Assembly (NCBI GenBank): GCA_006384855.1
Contig: VCJN01003300.1
Location: 1-64,000, forward strand
Direction of reading: 5' to 3'
DNA from: Tetraselmis striata
Taxonomy: Eukaryota; Chlorophyta; Chlorodendrophyceae; Chlorodendrales; Chlorodendraceae
Length of the DNA: 64,000 nucleotides
Below the pieces are notes generated by a model. That model was not told the DNA's origin, ran no database searches, and saw only the letters and a program-made list of their open reading frames with translations. The position numbers were made by a program, and so were the translations under genes. Shown here piece after piece: positions 31,371 to 43,900 of this stretch (its first letter is position 1; each line of letters starts with the position of its first letter).

Positions 31371-33445
31371 CGGGGGGGGGGGGTAAGGTGTCTCGGCCCT
31401 GGAGACAGTGCCTGCGAGTAGGCTGCGAAGTTGCGCGATGGTTTACTAGTAGCACGATGCACACACGAAAGTGGCAGCAGATCCAATCAAGGGAGCCGCC
31501 AGGACAGCATCCCCCCCCCCCCCCCCCCCCCCCCCACCCCCCCCCAGTTCCTAACCAGCGCTTTGTGCGAGGCGCTTTTTATGTTTACAATCTTATTTTA
31601 GGTGACAGGCTACCCGTGGTATGATGAAGGCATGCAAATGGCTTTGCATACCATCATATTGCCATGCTTGGACGCATAGCTCCATTCATAGGTGAAGAAG
31701 TGCATGACAGAGGCAGACTTAAGTTCCCAAGGAGCACTCGCGGGGTGTGAGCCGATGGCGGTTCAACACGTCATATGGATTGATGGCGCAAGCATCCTGT
31801 GACATGCCCCGCACCCACCGGCGCTAACCCGCACAACTCAGAGCTACACCGTCTATGTTATGCCATGACTCCGGGCTATGTGCAGCCCTGACATAATCCC
31901 CGTCTTGACACTGGGGGGGGGGGGGGGGGGGGGGGGTGAACACCCGACCGGCTCAGTTGATGTGAGCGGCTGCCCGCCAGGTGGCCAACTTGATGGGCGA
32001 CCTGCGCGAGCACGGCCACCTCTTCGCCAAGCTGGACCCCTTCGGGCGGTCGCACTTCCAGGAGTGGTGCGGGCGCAGCAGGGAGACGCTCGCGGCGGCG
32101 CAGCTGGCCTCCTTCTGCGCAGACTATCCGCACCGCGAGGTGAGTTCCGCTGGACCCAGTCGAGCGCCGGGTGCCATGCCGCCTGGGAGGCCCGTGTTGG
32201 GGCAGCTGCGCCCTCGCTGCGCCTCATCCTTGGTTCCCACCCCGCGCAGAGCGACGCGGTGAAGAACGAGTTCCTGGCGGACCGGCTGCATCTGGACCAG
32301 CAGCCGGCGGAGATCTCCATGCTGGCGGTGAACGAGCTCATCTCGCTGGCGTGGCCGCAGCAGCGGCAGCGCTCCGGTCTGATTGAGGTGCGCTGGGACC
32401 CAGCACACAGTAGCACTGGGAGCAAAGCACGTCCAGTTCCATCCATGAACATCCAGGCTCTGCTTAGCACGGCGTGCCTGCAGTAGGGGTCTGTCTCACC
32501 TATCAGTTATATATGGTCTCTCCGTCGTGGCGTGCGCTTTCTGTTAAACCATGTTCTGACGCTCTTCTTCGCGATAGCGCTGATTTACTTCGAAATTAAT
32601 CTCATTGCCGGCCACTTTGAATATCGCCTGTAAAGGTAGTGCCAATGCAAGCATGCGGCTAGTAACCCGCCCGTCATTGTATTCCGGTGTCGATGTAGCC
32701 CGCTGTCAGTTTATGTCAGCTGGCAGCTGAGATAGTTTGCCGCTGGCGGGTGTGATTCCTCGGTGTGTGCCGGTACTCGGGGGGGAAGAGGTTGACCGGC
32801 ACTGCGGGGGCGGCGGCGCTCACGGCGGGCCTGCCCCGGCAGGCGGTGGAGCACATGACGGCGGCGTGGTGCGACACCCTCACGGCGGAGGTCGGGCACA
32901 TCATGGAGGCGGACAAGCGGATGTTCCTCATCCACCAGCTGGAGGTGACAGCGCCCCCGCTCACGCCCCCCCTCGCTCGCCCGAGCGTGGCTGCGCAGTG
33001 TGTAACCTTGGAGCACGTGTCCCGGGCTCTGTGTGTCAGTATCGCCAAGTGGAGCGACAGTCTGTCATGCGGCATGGAATAAGCGCCAGGGTCGTGATAC
33101 GGACGTCAGCCCTTGCGCAGATGTGCAGCCATGTCCGTTGAGAAAACAGAACCGCTGCCCACTCGTGCCGCAAAGTATTCTTTCAGTGTTTGCGACAGTG
33201 ACACTACTGTGCCGCTACTTGATGCGACGTTACTTATTTGCGTCGGAGTGATGAGTGCCTCACGTTGCACCTCGTGCGGTACTGGAGCAATGCCCTTCTG
33301 TCCTGGCGTACTACAGGGAGCGCGTGCATACCGCTCCAGTGGTGTGTACATATATACATACATACATACATACATAAATATATATGAAAATATACACATA
33401 CATATATTAATAAATAAATAAGTATGAATATGAATATGAATATGA

Positions 33446-33504
<59 letters not shown>

Positions 33505-36500
33505 TGTGTGTAACATGCATGTACGTATGCGTGTGTATAGAACGCCCGGAGAGAAAGGGTTATTGAGCTGAGGCACCTCAGGCGGCGCCAAGAGTGTACT
33601 GGGTGGCCGACGGGCATCGCACTGCCCTGGTTGGGTGTCGGTGGCTGTATCCCCATCATTTGGCTGCGTGCATGAAACCCCGCCCAGCTACCACCTACCA
33701 CTCCACGCCACGCGGCATGTCTGCCCGCGTGCCGACGCTCCTTTTGACACTGCCACAACCCACGCAGATGCGGCGCCAGCTGTCGTACTCCATGCGGCGC
33801 GACCTGCTGAAGGGCCTTCTGCGCTCCGACACCATGGAGGCCTTCCTGGGGCAGAAGTTCCCCGCGTCCAAGGTGCGCGACCTGGCAGTGGAGTCGGGGG
33901 GGCTCTGGCCTGCACGTGCGTTGTCACCTCCGCGTACCAGAGTCTCATGTCTGCTTGTTTGCCTCTGTCGCCCCTCACGTGCGGGCATGCAGCGCTTTGG
34001 GATGGAGGGCTGCGAGGCGCTGGTCCCGGGGCTGGAGATTGCTGTGGCGCGGCTGGGGACCCACGGCGTGCGGAGCGTCCAGGTACGCGCTGCCACGCGG
34101 CTGACCACTCGCCTCCACCATGATGCGACGGCGGCCTGGTGCTGGTGGATAGTGAGCGGCCCGGGGCGGCACTGCCCTAATGTGTGCCGCCGTGTTGGCG
34201 ATCAGATCGGCATGGCGCACCGCGGCCGCCTCAATGTGCTGCACAACGTGCTCGGCAAGCCGCTGGGGAAGATCTGCGCGGAGATGGAGGGCAGCCAGAG
34301 CAGCTTCTCCGTGGGCGACGTGAAGTACCACCTCGGCACGGAAGGTGTGCGCGCCCGTGGGGAAGCTCAGGCTGCGGGAAGGCGCTAGGTTCCGAAACGT
34401 CCCGCGCAGTCGGTGTTACAGCGGCGCGAGGCTCAGCTGCGATGACCTGTGCCGGAGGGGTGAGGTGGTGGGGGGGGGGGGGGGGGGAGCAGACGCTATA
34501 TTCCTCAGATCCCAATGAATCCTCCCAGTCCGCATGTCGCGCACAATCAGAAATCTGTACGTTGCTGACGACCTGATGGATGCCCTATGCCGGAGGTCGA
34601 AGAAGGATTATCGCCATTGATGTGGGGCTCAGGCCAGGGGGGGGGGGGGGGTGATGCAACATGTAGAGCTATTTTTAGGCCGTTGTATCCGATGAGTTCA
34701 ACGTTCCGCGTTTGGCTATAAATTATTCTCTCTAGATGACAGGCGGACAGGGGTGTCATCGAAGTAGAGCTGGGCTCCAGGAGGGGAAGGGACGGCTCGA
34801 GGGACCGGGGGGAGGGGGGGGGGGGGGGGGGATCCGCGGCACGACCCTCTAAAATCCCTGAGTTATGTTTGGTGGCTCGCAGGGGAGGTGATGGACCCGG
34901 TGCAGGGCGTGAAGGTAGGCCGCCCTTTGCCTCGGTGCATGCATGTTGCGGCCTGCTGGACTGGCGGAGATGCGGGGCGGTGCTCGAATGCGCCGGTCCT
35001 TGTGCCGCGCAACCACAAAAATGCAGCGCGATGAGCTCCTCCTCTTGCGTTCGCCCTCGCGCATCGCCTAGGTTCGCGTGAGCGTGGCGCCCAACCCCAG
35101 CCACCTGGAGGCCGTCAACACTGTCGTCGCCGGCATTGTGCGGGCAATGCAGGTCCGCGCGTGGCCCTGATGCGCAGCAACCCCGCTTCCGAGCTGCCGA
35201 GCAGCCCCTGGGACTGTGGCTCCCCCTCGCTGGCGTACAACCTGGGCGATACTACTTGCAAAAAAGTAATAGGGAAAACTGCATTTTTGGCTCCAGAAAT
35301 ACCCCCGCTTCCAACAAGGAAAAGTATCACCTCGGAAGCCACTGATGAATATCTAACTGCGCACCTACTTGCCGAGCGTTCGCTTCCCCAGGAGCGCGCG
35401 GGGCCCTCCGGTGTTGACAAGCACGCGGCAATCATCCTCCACGGGGACGCCTCCTTCTCCGGGCTCGGCGTGGTGGCTGAGGGGCTGCAGCAGGGCAAAC
35501 TGCAGAGCACCAACATCGGCGGCACCATACACCTGGTCGTCAACAACCAGGTGGGTGGGCGGGGGCCGGCCAGGCTATAAAGTAACCAGCCCACCCGAGC
35601 GAAGTAGGATTACAGTGCCGCCGTCCATTCATTCATGCCGACATAAGCGCCACGGTTTAATTATGGCTGCAGTAGTGCAACCCCTGCAGTGATAACCACC
35701 CACGCCTGCGCAGCTTGACTGACAAACGCAGTCCCCGCCACTACATATGGATATAGGGTTTAAGGGTTTCGGCACCCTGTAGCGACCTCCTTTTTAAGAC
35801 TGGAAGCAGTTTTGGCTTGTGAAACTGCCTTACTTATACGCCATTGTATTGTGCCGCCCCCTGGCTCCGGATTTAGTTTCCTCGTTTGGGAGCACGGTCT
35901 AGGTGGTTTCGGAGCACAATATGCCCTCCCTGACCGCAAAAAATCGTAATATGGTTTCGGAGCATCCTGCTTTTACATACGATGCAGACAGCACTGTCAC
36001 ATTAGTCTTGCAACAAAAAATCGCAATCGAGGTCTTTATTGGGGCATTGTACCCTGATATCTTGGTGGACGTATGCGTAGTAACAGTGTGCAGGGCAACG
36101 CTATGTGCTCTCTCGCGGTTGGGACAACATGAATGATTCTGGCAGTACTGATGCGCTGTCTGCTGGCGGATGCCTCCTCTCGCTCGGTTCCATGGCCCTG
36201 CACCGACAGATTGGGTTTACCACCGCCCCCGCGGACGGGCGCTCCACCATGTACTGCACCGACATGGCCAAGGGCCTGGGCATTCCGGTGCTGCACGCCA
36301 ACGCGGACGACCCGGAGGCGGTGGTGCGCGCCTGCAAGCTGGCGGCAGACTGGCGCGCGCGGTACCAGGAGGACATCGTGGTGTCGTGCACCGGTTATCG
36401 GAGGAATGGACACAACGTACTCTCCCCCCCCCCCCCCCTCGTCCCCCCCCCCCCCCCTCCTCCCCTCCCCCTCCCTGCCCCTTTCATACCCTCCCTTGCT

Positions 36501-37884
36501 TGCCCTCCATATCCCTTGCTACACCCACGACTTGCCACCCACCTTGTGGGGAGGATGGTGACACGGATGCAACCAACAGCAGTTGCATCCCTCTGGCAAG
36601 CATGCATTCATTTCTCCTCCGTCTCCCCTTTCTCAAAGCAGTGTCAGCACCAAGCTTCAGTGCCAAGCTGGACAGTGCTCGACCCCGACACCCATCGGTT
36701 TTGGCACGTCAACGCACCATTGACATTGTGAAGCCGCCATTGGTCCGCCGCTGCAGGAGCTGGACGACCCGGAGCCGACGGCGCCGCTCACCAGCAAGCT
36801 CATCCGCGAGCACCTGCCGGTGGCCCGGCTCTACTCGCAACGGCTGCAGGTGCGCCGCTGCCGCGCTGTGCCCCGGGTACCCGTAGGCAGCAGGCAGAGG
36901 ACGTACAACAAACCCCCCTGCTCCGCCACCCTGGTGCCATGCCACCCAACATAGCTCCTTTACGCTCCATGCGTCCGCCTTTAGAGCAGAACATAGCGAC
37001 AGTTTACCGCCAATTAGTGAAAGGGCGCTCTCTTGGGGCTCACTAGGGGTCCGATTATGAATTCTCAAGACACAAGGCCCTCCCCCTGACTTTAAATCCA
37101 GCGCCTACAGTACCCCCTAAATCTGACCCTAAGCCAAGCTCTGTTACAACAATCCAGGTCTCGATTTCTACAACTCAATAAACCACGTGAACGCCATGAA
37201 CCCTATCGCTAGGGCTAAACCCTAGGAAGTCTGTCAGCTCCCATGCTAGAGCCAAGCCGCCTTCCTGTGGGCGCAGGCTTCTGCGCCCACCCCAATCGCA
37301 CTGCTGACGCGGCAGAGACCGCTCCGCCCCCCTGCAGGACGCCGGTCTCGTGACGGCCGCGGAGGTGGACGCCTGGCTGGCGGAGCTGGGCGGCAGCCAC
37401 CAGGCGGAGTACGACGCGTACCGAGCGGGCGTGTACAACGAGACGGCGGACGAGTTCCTGACCAGCTCCTGGCAGGGCGCGGCGCTGATGGCCGCACTCA
37501 GCCCGCCGGTGCGCCGCGCCCCCGCCCCACCAGCCGCCGCAACCACTGACCCGTCGGAGCCGCTTTCCCCGGCATGATCATCGCCTGTGTAGCTGTATCC
37601 GTGCGGTGAGGATACTGAATGTCATCGAGTCGTGCGGGCGAGTGCCGTTTCGTTGAGCACTGTTCAGCTCCACGGCGTGGTTGTCATGGTGGTGGGGCTG
37701 GCAGCCGCGCACCCAATCAGGTGGCCCTATAATTGCTAGCTAGGTAAACCCTTTGTCACACCTGTGCTGACCCCCCCCCCCCCCCCCCCCCCCCAACGCG
37801 CGCGCGCGCACACACACACACACACAGAGACACAGACACACACACAGACACACACACAGACACAGACACACACACACGCGCGCG

Positions 37885-37933
<49 letters not shown>

Positions 37934-40900
37934 GCGGGGCGCACCGCAGCGTGCCGGATCTATTCGCGCTTTGCTAACCTGCCCTCTCCCCTTCCACGCA
38001 CACCCCCTTGATTGCAGGAAGCCATGGAAGAGGGTGGCACACAGGTGCGCCGCGCTGCAGCGCCCCCAAGCACCGGCGCACGCCATCCTAATGATTATGT
38101 GCTTCACCGTGCTAGCCGCTGCACGCCGGCGCCTGCTTGCCGGTCGTTGGAGCTGCTTGTCAACAGTGCTCCTCCCATTGGCAGAGTGTTATAACCGGCG
38201 TGCACCCGGCGCGATGGGTGCCCGGTCGGCAGCGCCCGTCTACCCCTGCTGCCCACCCTGCGCCTGCCGCTCGACGGTGATTTGACCGCGCGGCGTTGGC
38301 GGCTGCGGTGCGCGCGCAGATGGTGGCGCAGGAGCAGGAGCCGACGGGGCTGCCGGTGCAGACGCTGCAGTGGATGGGCCGCCAGCTGACGCGGCTGCCG
38401 GAGGGCTTCACGCCGCACCCCGCCATCGCCAAGCTGATGGGCGCGCGGCGCGGCATGGTGGAGTCGCCCACCGCGCGCGTGGACATGGGCATGGCGGAGG
38501 CGCTCGCGTTTGGCTGCCTGCTGTGCCACAAGATGCCGGGGGAGCTGGGCGCGGGGCACGAGCGGGACGCCGCCACGGGGCACGCTGCGGACATGGCGGA
38601 GGTGGTTGAGGACGCCGGCGCGCAGGAGGCCGTGAGGGGGCTCAACATGGTGCGCCCGCCCGCCATCGCCTCTTGCGGCCGCCCGTCCGTGGGCGTTGAA
38701 TCGCCGTCAAAGCCATTACCGCTGTATATCGTACAAGTAGTTGTCGGCGCTCCGTGGCAAAGTGGGCCGTCCCCCGGCTGCTCAGCAGCTTATTCAAATC
38801 ACCATGTTATCCGCCGCTCCGTAACCCCCTCATTATTGTCCACCTGAGTCTTGGCTAAGGGAAAAGGGGGGGAGGTTGCATGGAGCTGTGGATGGGTTAA
38901 GAGCACCACCACATCCCAACTAGGGAACCACCTGACTTGACCACCCCCCCCCCCTTCCCCACCCCCGCGTTCGCTTCCTTGGTTGAGAAGCCCCACATGA
39001 GAGCCATCTCAGGCCACGGTGTCCTTACACCAGACTCGTGCGAAACCCTTGCGTGGCGTACCGTCTTGGCCGCCTGATACCCTCCCCCCTCCCCGGGGGA
39101 CATCGCGGTGGCGGGCGGCTGGGGTTGCTCGGGCTCAATACACACACCGTTGCTGCCAGCCTGCACGGAGTTTCATGCGGCGAACCGCTGACGCATGCCC
39201 CCCCCCCCCCCCCCCCCCCTGCCCTCGCCTTCCTCCCCCGGGTGTGCGTGTTTCCTTTCTCAGGGCACCTACCCGATCCGGCTGACGGGGCAGGACGTGC
39301 AGCGCGGCACCTTCAACCACCGGCACATGGTGCTGCACGACCAGGTGGGCGCAGGGGCGGCCACCATGGCGCGGCGGCGCTCTCGCGTGGATGCCTCCTG
39401 GCGGAATTGCGCCACCTTGGCGCGGCGCGCTGAACCGCTGCGCGGTGGCGGCTCTTGTGCAGGTGACGGGCGCGCAGCACACGCCTCTGAACCACGTCGC
39501 CCACCCCTTCACCCAGGAGCACATCCAGGTGCCCCCCCCCCCCCCCCCCCCTTCACCCCCTTGGGCCCTCCCCACCACCAGTACCACACCCGCACCCCTG
39601 CACGCGCCCCACCGGAGAGGTGGCCCTGGGATTGGCGCAAAACACGTAGCCCTAATCAGGGTTTATTGCCCTTAGATGTGGTGTCATCCGCTCAAAAGCT
39701 TGCATGCCATGCAACTCTGTGCGATCTAGGGCTTGGGCCATGCGGATGCAGCAGTGCTCTGCTAGCATGCGTAGGAAGGGCTAGTTTGGTATCCGGGTAC
39801 ACGGTAGCGGAGCATTTGTGTCGGGGCGATCGGGGCAGGACCAATCCCCCTCCGGCGCCGACTGTGAACTAGAGCCACATTGGCGATGCTGTCGGTATGG
39901 TGGCGCTCGCTGCCGCATGTGTTGGGCGCCGGGCTGGTGGACTGACCGCCCGGCGCCTCGCCGCCGCCGCCGACTCCACCGCCCGCAGGTGCACAACTCG
40001 GCGCTGAACGAGTACGCGTCGCTGGGCTTCGAGTACGGCTTCTCGGTGGGCAGCTCGGACGCCGCGCTCACCATCTGGGAGGCGCAGTTTGGCGACTTTG
40101 TGAACAACGCGCAGGCGCGCCCCTTGCACCGAACCCCCCCCCCCCCCCCGCCCCTTAGGCTGCCTGTTGCGCTGTGCAATGTCGAAGCGCTGTTGACAGC
40201 AAAAGCCTGGCGCCCTATAGCGCAGGAGCCGATGCTTAGCTTTTACACCTCTCCACAAAAGTACCAGGCCCCTTTTTTAGCGGAATCTGGATTCAAGGGC
40301 GGTAGGTTAGTTACAGCCATACTTATGTGGCGGAATGTATGACCCTCCCCCCCCCCCCCCCCCCCCACCCCCCTGCCCTCTGCCAAAGCAACTCATCACC
40401 TTTCATGTGGGCTCCTGTTTGGCGGTCATCACCGCATGTGCGAACCGGCTAACGAGTTGAGCCGGGAGTCGGGCTGGGCCGAAGGAGACCTGGTGAGGAG
40501 AGGGATGGGGGGGGGGGGCGCAGGTGCATGACGCGTGCGCGGGCGGGTGGGTGCTTGGTGCAGGTGATGGTGGACCAGTTCATCACGTCGGGGGAGGCCA
40601 AATGGGGGCAGCAGAGCGGGCTGGTGCTGTCGCTGCCGCACGGGTTTGAGGGCATGGGGCCCGACCACAGCAGCGCGCGCATCGAGCGCTTCCTGCAGCT
40701 CGCCAACGACGACCCCGACCACCTGCCCGGCTACACCCCCACCCACCGGCAGCAGATCCGGGTGCGGCTGGCCCCCCTGTTGCCCCCTCCCCCCCCCGTT
40801 CATGCGCCCAACCCGCGGACATTAGGGTATCGCGTCCTTCACGCTGCCGGCCTGTCTTCACATGTGTCGCTCACCCTCTCTCTCTGCCTGCAGGCCACCT

Positions 40901-43900
40901 TTGATGCGCTGTGCGCAGACGGGAAAACGGGGCAAGTGACGCTTGAAAAGGTGCGGCGCGGCGCGGTGGCCTCAGTAACTGCACTGCGTGTTCCCACTAT
41001 GTTACTGTTTTGGAAGCCCCTCCCCCCCCCCTCCCCCCCCCCCTTTACCGCCACCACCACCACCCACCCACACATCTGCACACTGGCAAAGACGGATGAA
41101 TTATCTCAGTGTCTATCAGAATATATACCATGAATATGACACAAATAATATCCTGACTCGGTGCTGCATACTTCATTTCATGTTTCCGGGAGGGGAGGGG
41201 CATAATATAATGGTGCAGTATATAGGGCATGCACCGCAGCGCAGGCGGGAGAACGGGACACAGGGCGGGGGAGGTAGGATTGGATGTGTAAGCAAACGCC
41301 GCATGCAATCCTTCCTCGCTGCCAGCGCTCACCGCACGCAGCAGACGAGAGGTTGCGATGCCGCCCGAGGATCGGCACAAATTGCCCCCCCCTTTGGGGT
41401 GCTGGCGCGGCTCGATGACCCAAAGCACCCGGCGAATGACTGCTGCGGGGTGCGCGCCAGGTGCGGGAGCTGCTGGGGAGCCTGCACGAGGAGGAGGAGC
41501 TCAAGTCGCCGCAGCTGCACGAGATCAGCGACACCGTGTGGCGGGAGCTGGGGCTGCCGGCGGGGGAGGACATCACCTTCGAGCAGTGGGAGGCGTTCAT
41601 GGTGCAGTACATGCGGCGCCACGCGGAGAGCCACGCCAACTTCTTCCTCGTCAACGCCACCACCCCCGCGCAGCTCTTCCACGTCCTGCGCCGGCAGGTA
41701 ATCCTTGCGGGCGCGCCATGCCGGTGCCGCGCGTCCCACGCCTCCCACCCCGTCATTGCCCCCCACCTCCTCCTCACAGATCCCTCCCCCTCCTCACCTA
41801 AACCCTAAAACCCTAAACCCGCACACTATATGGCATGCGGACCACTGCCTGATCATACCATAGCGCTCAGGGCCACCACGTCTGTCATGCACAACAGCGA
41901 CAGTCTCCGCAGTTTTATAGACATCGCCGTCCCAAATTTTTCTCCTAACCAGCCTACTAGGATGGAAACTCGGCAATAAGAAATCTAGAAGATTAAAATG
42001 TAATATAAATGTGTTGATAGTCTGGAGAGACTTCTTGAAAGAAAACTGGCAAATACATCCCAGTCGTATTTCGAATTGATTCCGGAAGGCGATAAGAACG
42101 CTCTTTGAGTTTGTATTGCTCGCTTATATATATTTTGCAAGTTACCAACAGGTAATGGTAATGGTAATAGTAACAGTGATAGTAATAGTAATCGTAATTA
42201 TAGTAACAGTAATAGCTTACCCGAGCTGGCCAGGCATAGCCCCACCAAAGTGCGCCGCAAACACATCCCACAGCCCCCATTCCAATCGCGCGTGCTGGGT
42301 CGCGCCATCGCCCGGACACGCAGGCGCGGACATCCTGAAGGCCGCCCTGTCCCGCCCCGCACCCGTGCGCGCAGGTGAACCGCCCCTTCCGCAAGCCGCT
42401 GGTGCTGCTGAGCCACAAGTTCCTGCTCCACCACGGCCCCTGCACCTCCGCCCTGCACGACTTCGCCACCGGCACCTTCTTCAACCGCCTCATCGACGAC
42501 GGCAAGGCCTCCGACAACACGCGCCACAAGAGCACCCGCCCCGACGGCACGCCCTTCCTCCTGCCGCCCCACGCCATCCGCCGCGTCATCCTCTGCAGCG
42601 GCGCCTTCTACTACAAGCTGTCGCAGGTGCGCGCCCCCGACTCGGACGCCGGGAGCGGAGCGGAACCCCTCGCAGCATGCCGAGATGGCAGCAGTACGTG
42701 GCTTGCGGCCTCAAGCAACAACAGCACCGCTGCGGGCCATTCCTGGTCGCCCACGCCTTCACACAGGGCCGCCCACGCACATCGTGGAATCGAAATGTCT
42801 TCACGATAGGGCGCACAAGGTGAACAACATGTATATGCATATACGCGTATTTGTATATGTATATACAAGTATACATAAGATAATATTTATATAATATATA
42901 ATATACATATATATTCTATGTATTTATTTATATATATAATATAAGATATCTTATATGTTACATCATATCATCTTATGTTTTAGATAAGATATGTATATAA
43001 GATATATATATAGACATATATGACATATAAGAGATCGCGATGATGGGGCAGTCCACTATGGATCCTCAGAGGCGTTGATTTGTGTTTTTACACATATGTA
43101 GGAATCGAAATCAACATAGCCCCGACTCGGGCGCTGCATCTCAGACCAGCCGCCCTTGATTTCTGTGTGCAAGTCACCCCGAAAATGTTTTGAATGGATG
43201 ATGCCCCGTGGTTGTTGACATCTTATGCTATCCGTGACGACGGCCATCGATATGTAAACCGTCGAGTCGATGCGACCTCTCCGCCTTCATTTGAATGAAG
43301 GGTAAGTGTGAAATGCGCTGACCAAGGGTAAATGGCGTATCACATCGCTCATGGGGAGACAAAAGCGAGGGGAAGGCGGGCTTTTTGTGGAGGTGTGGGC
43401 GGTGAAAGGGCGCCACCGCATCTCGATATTCCGCAAACAACAAGCGCCCCCTCCCCTCTCATCACCGCTGGATTTACCTGGCGTCCCCTCTCGCCCTGTC
43501 GCTGCCAGCTAGCCCGGGGTAGCACGGGTGCGGGCCTGCTGTGGTTCCGGCCGAATTCGACGCCCGACCCCTCGCCGAGTGCAAACATACAGCGGCGCGC
43601 TGCTGTGGGTGTATGCCCTGGCGGCCCTGCCGAAAAGGGTGCACGCAGGCGGGCGGGTTGACACTCGTGGGGGCCTGCCGGCGAGCAGGCGCGCCGGAGC
43701 CGGCGCATCCGCGACATTGTGCTCGTCCGTCTGGAGCAGATCGCACCGTTCCCGCACGACTTGATCGCGCGCTGCATCCGGCAGTACGGAAACGCCGAGA
43801 TCGTCTGGTGCCAGGTACAGTGCCCCCCCCCCCCCCCCCCCCCCCCCCGCGGCACCTACCAAATATATCCCCATTGCAAAGGCCGCCATTCGTGTGAGGG

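Noticed and set aside
33350-33505. CRISPR-like short repeats
   Set aside because: They are simple (TACA)n, (GAATAT)n and (TG)n microsatellites without spacers, inside an E1 intron.
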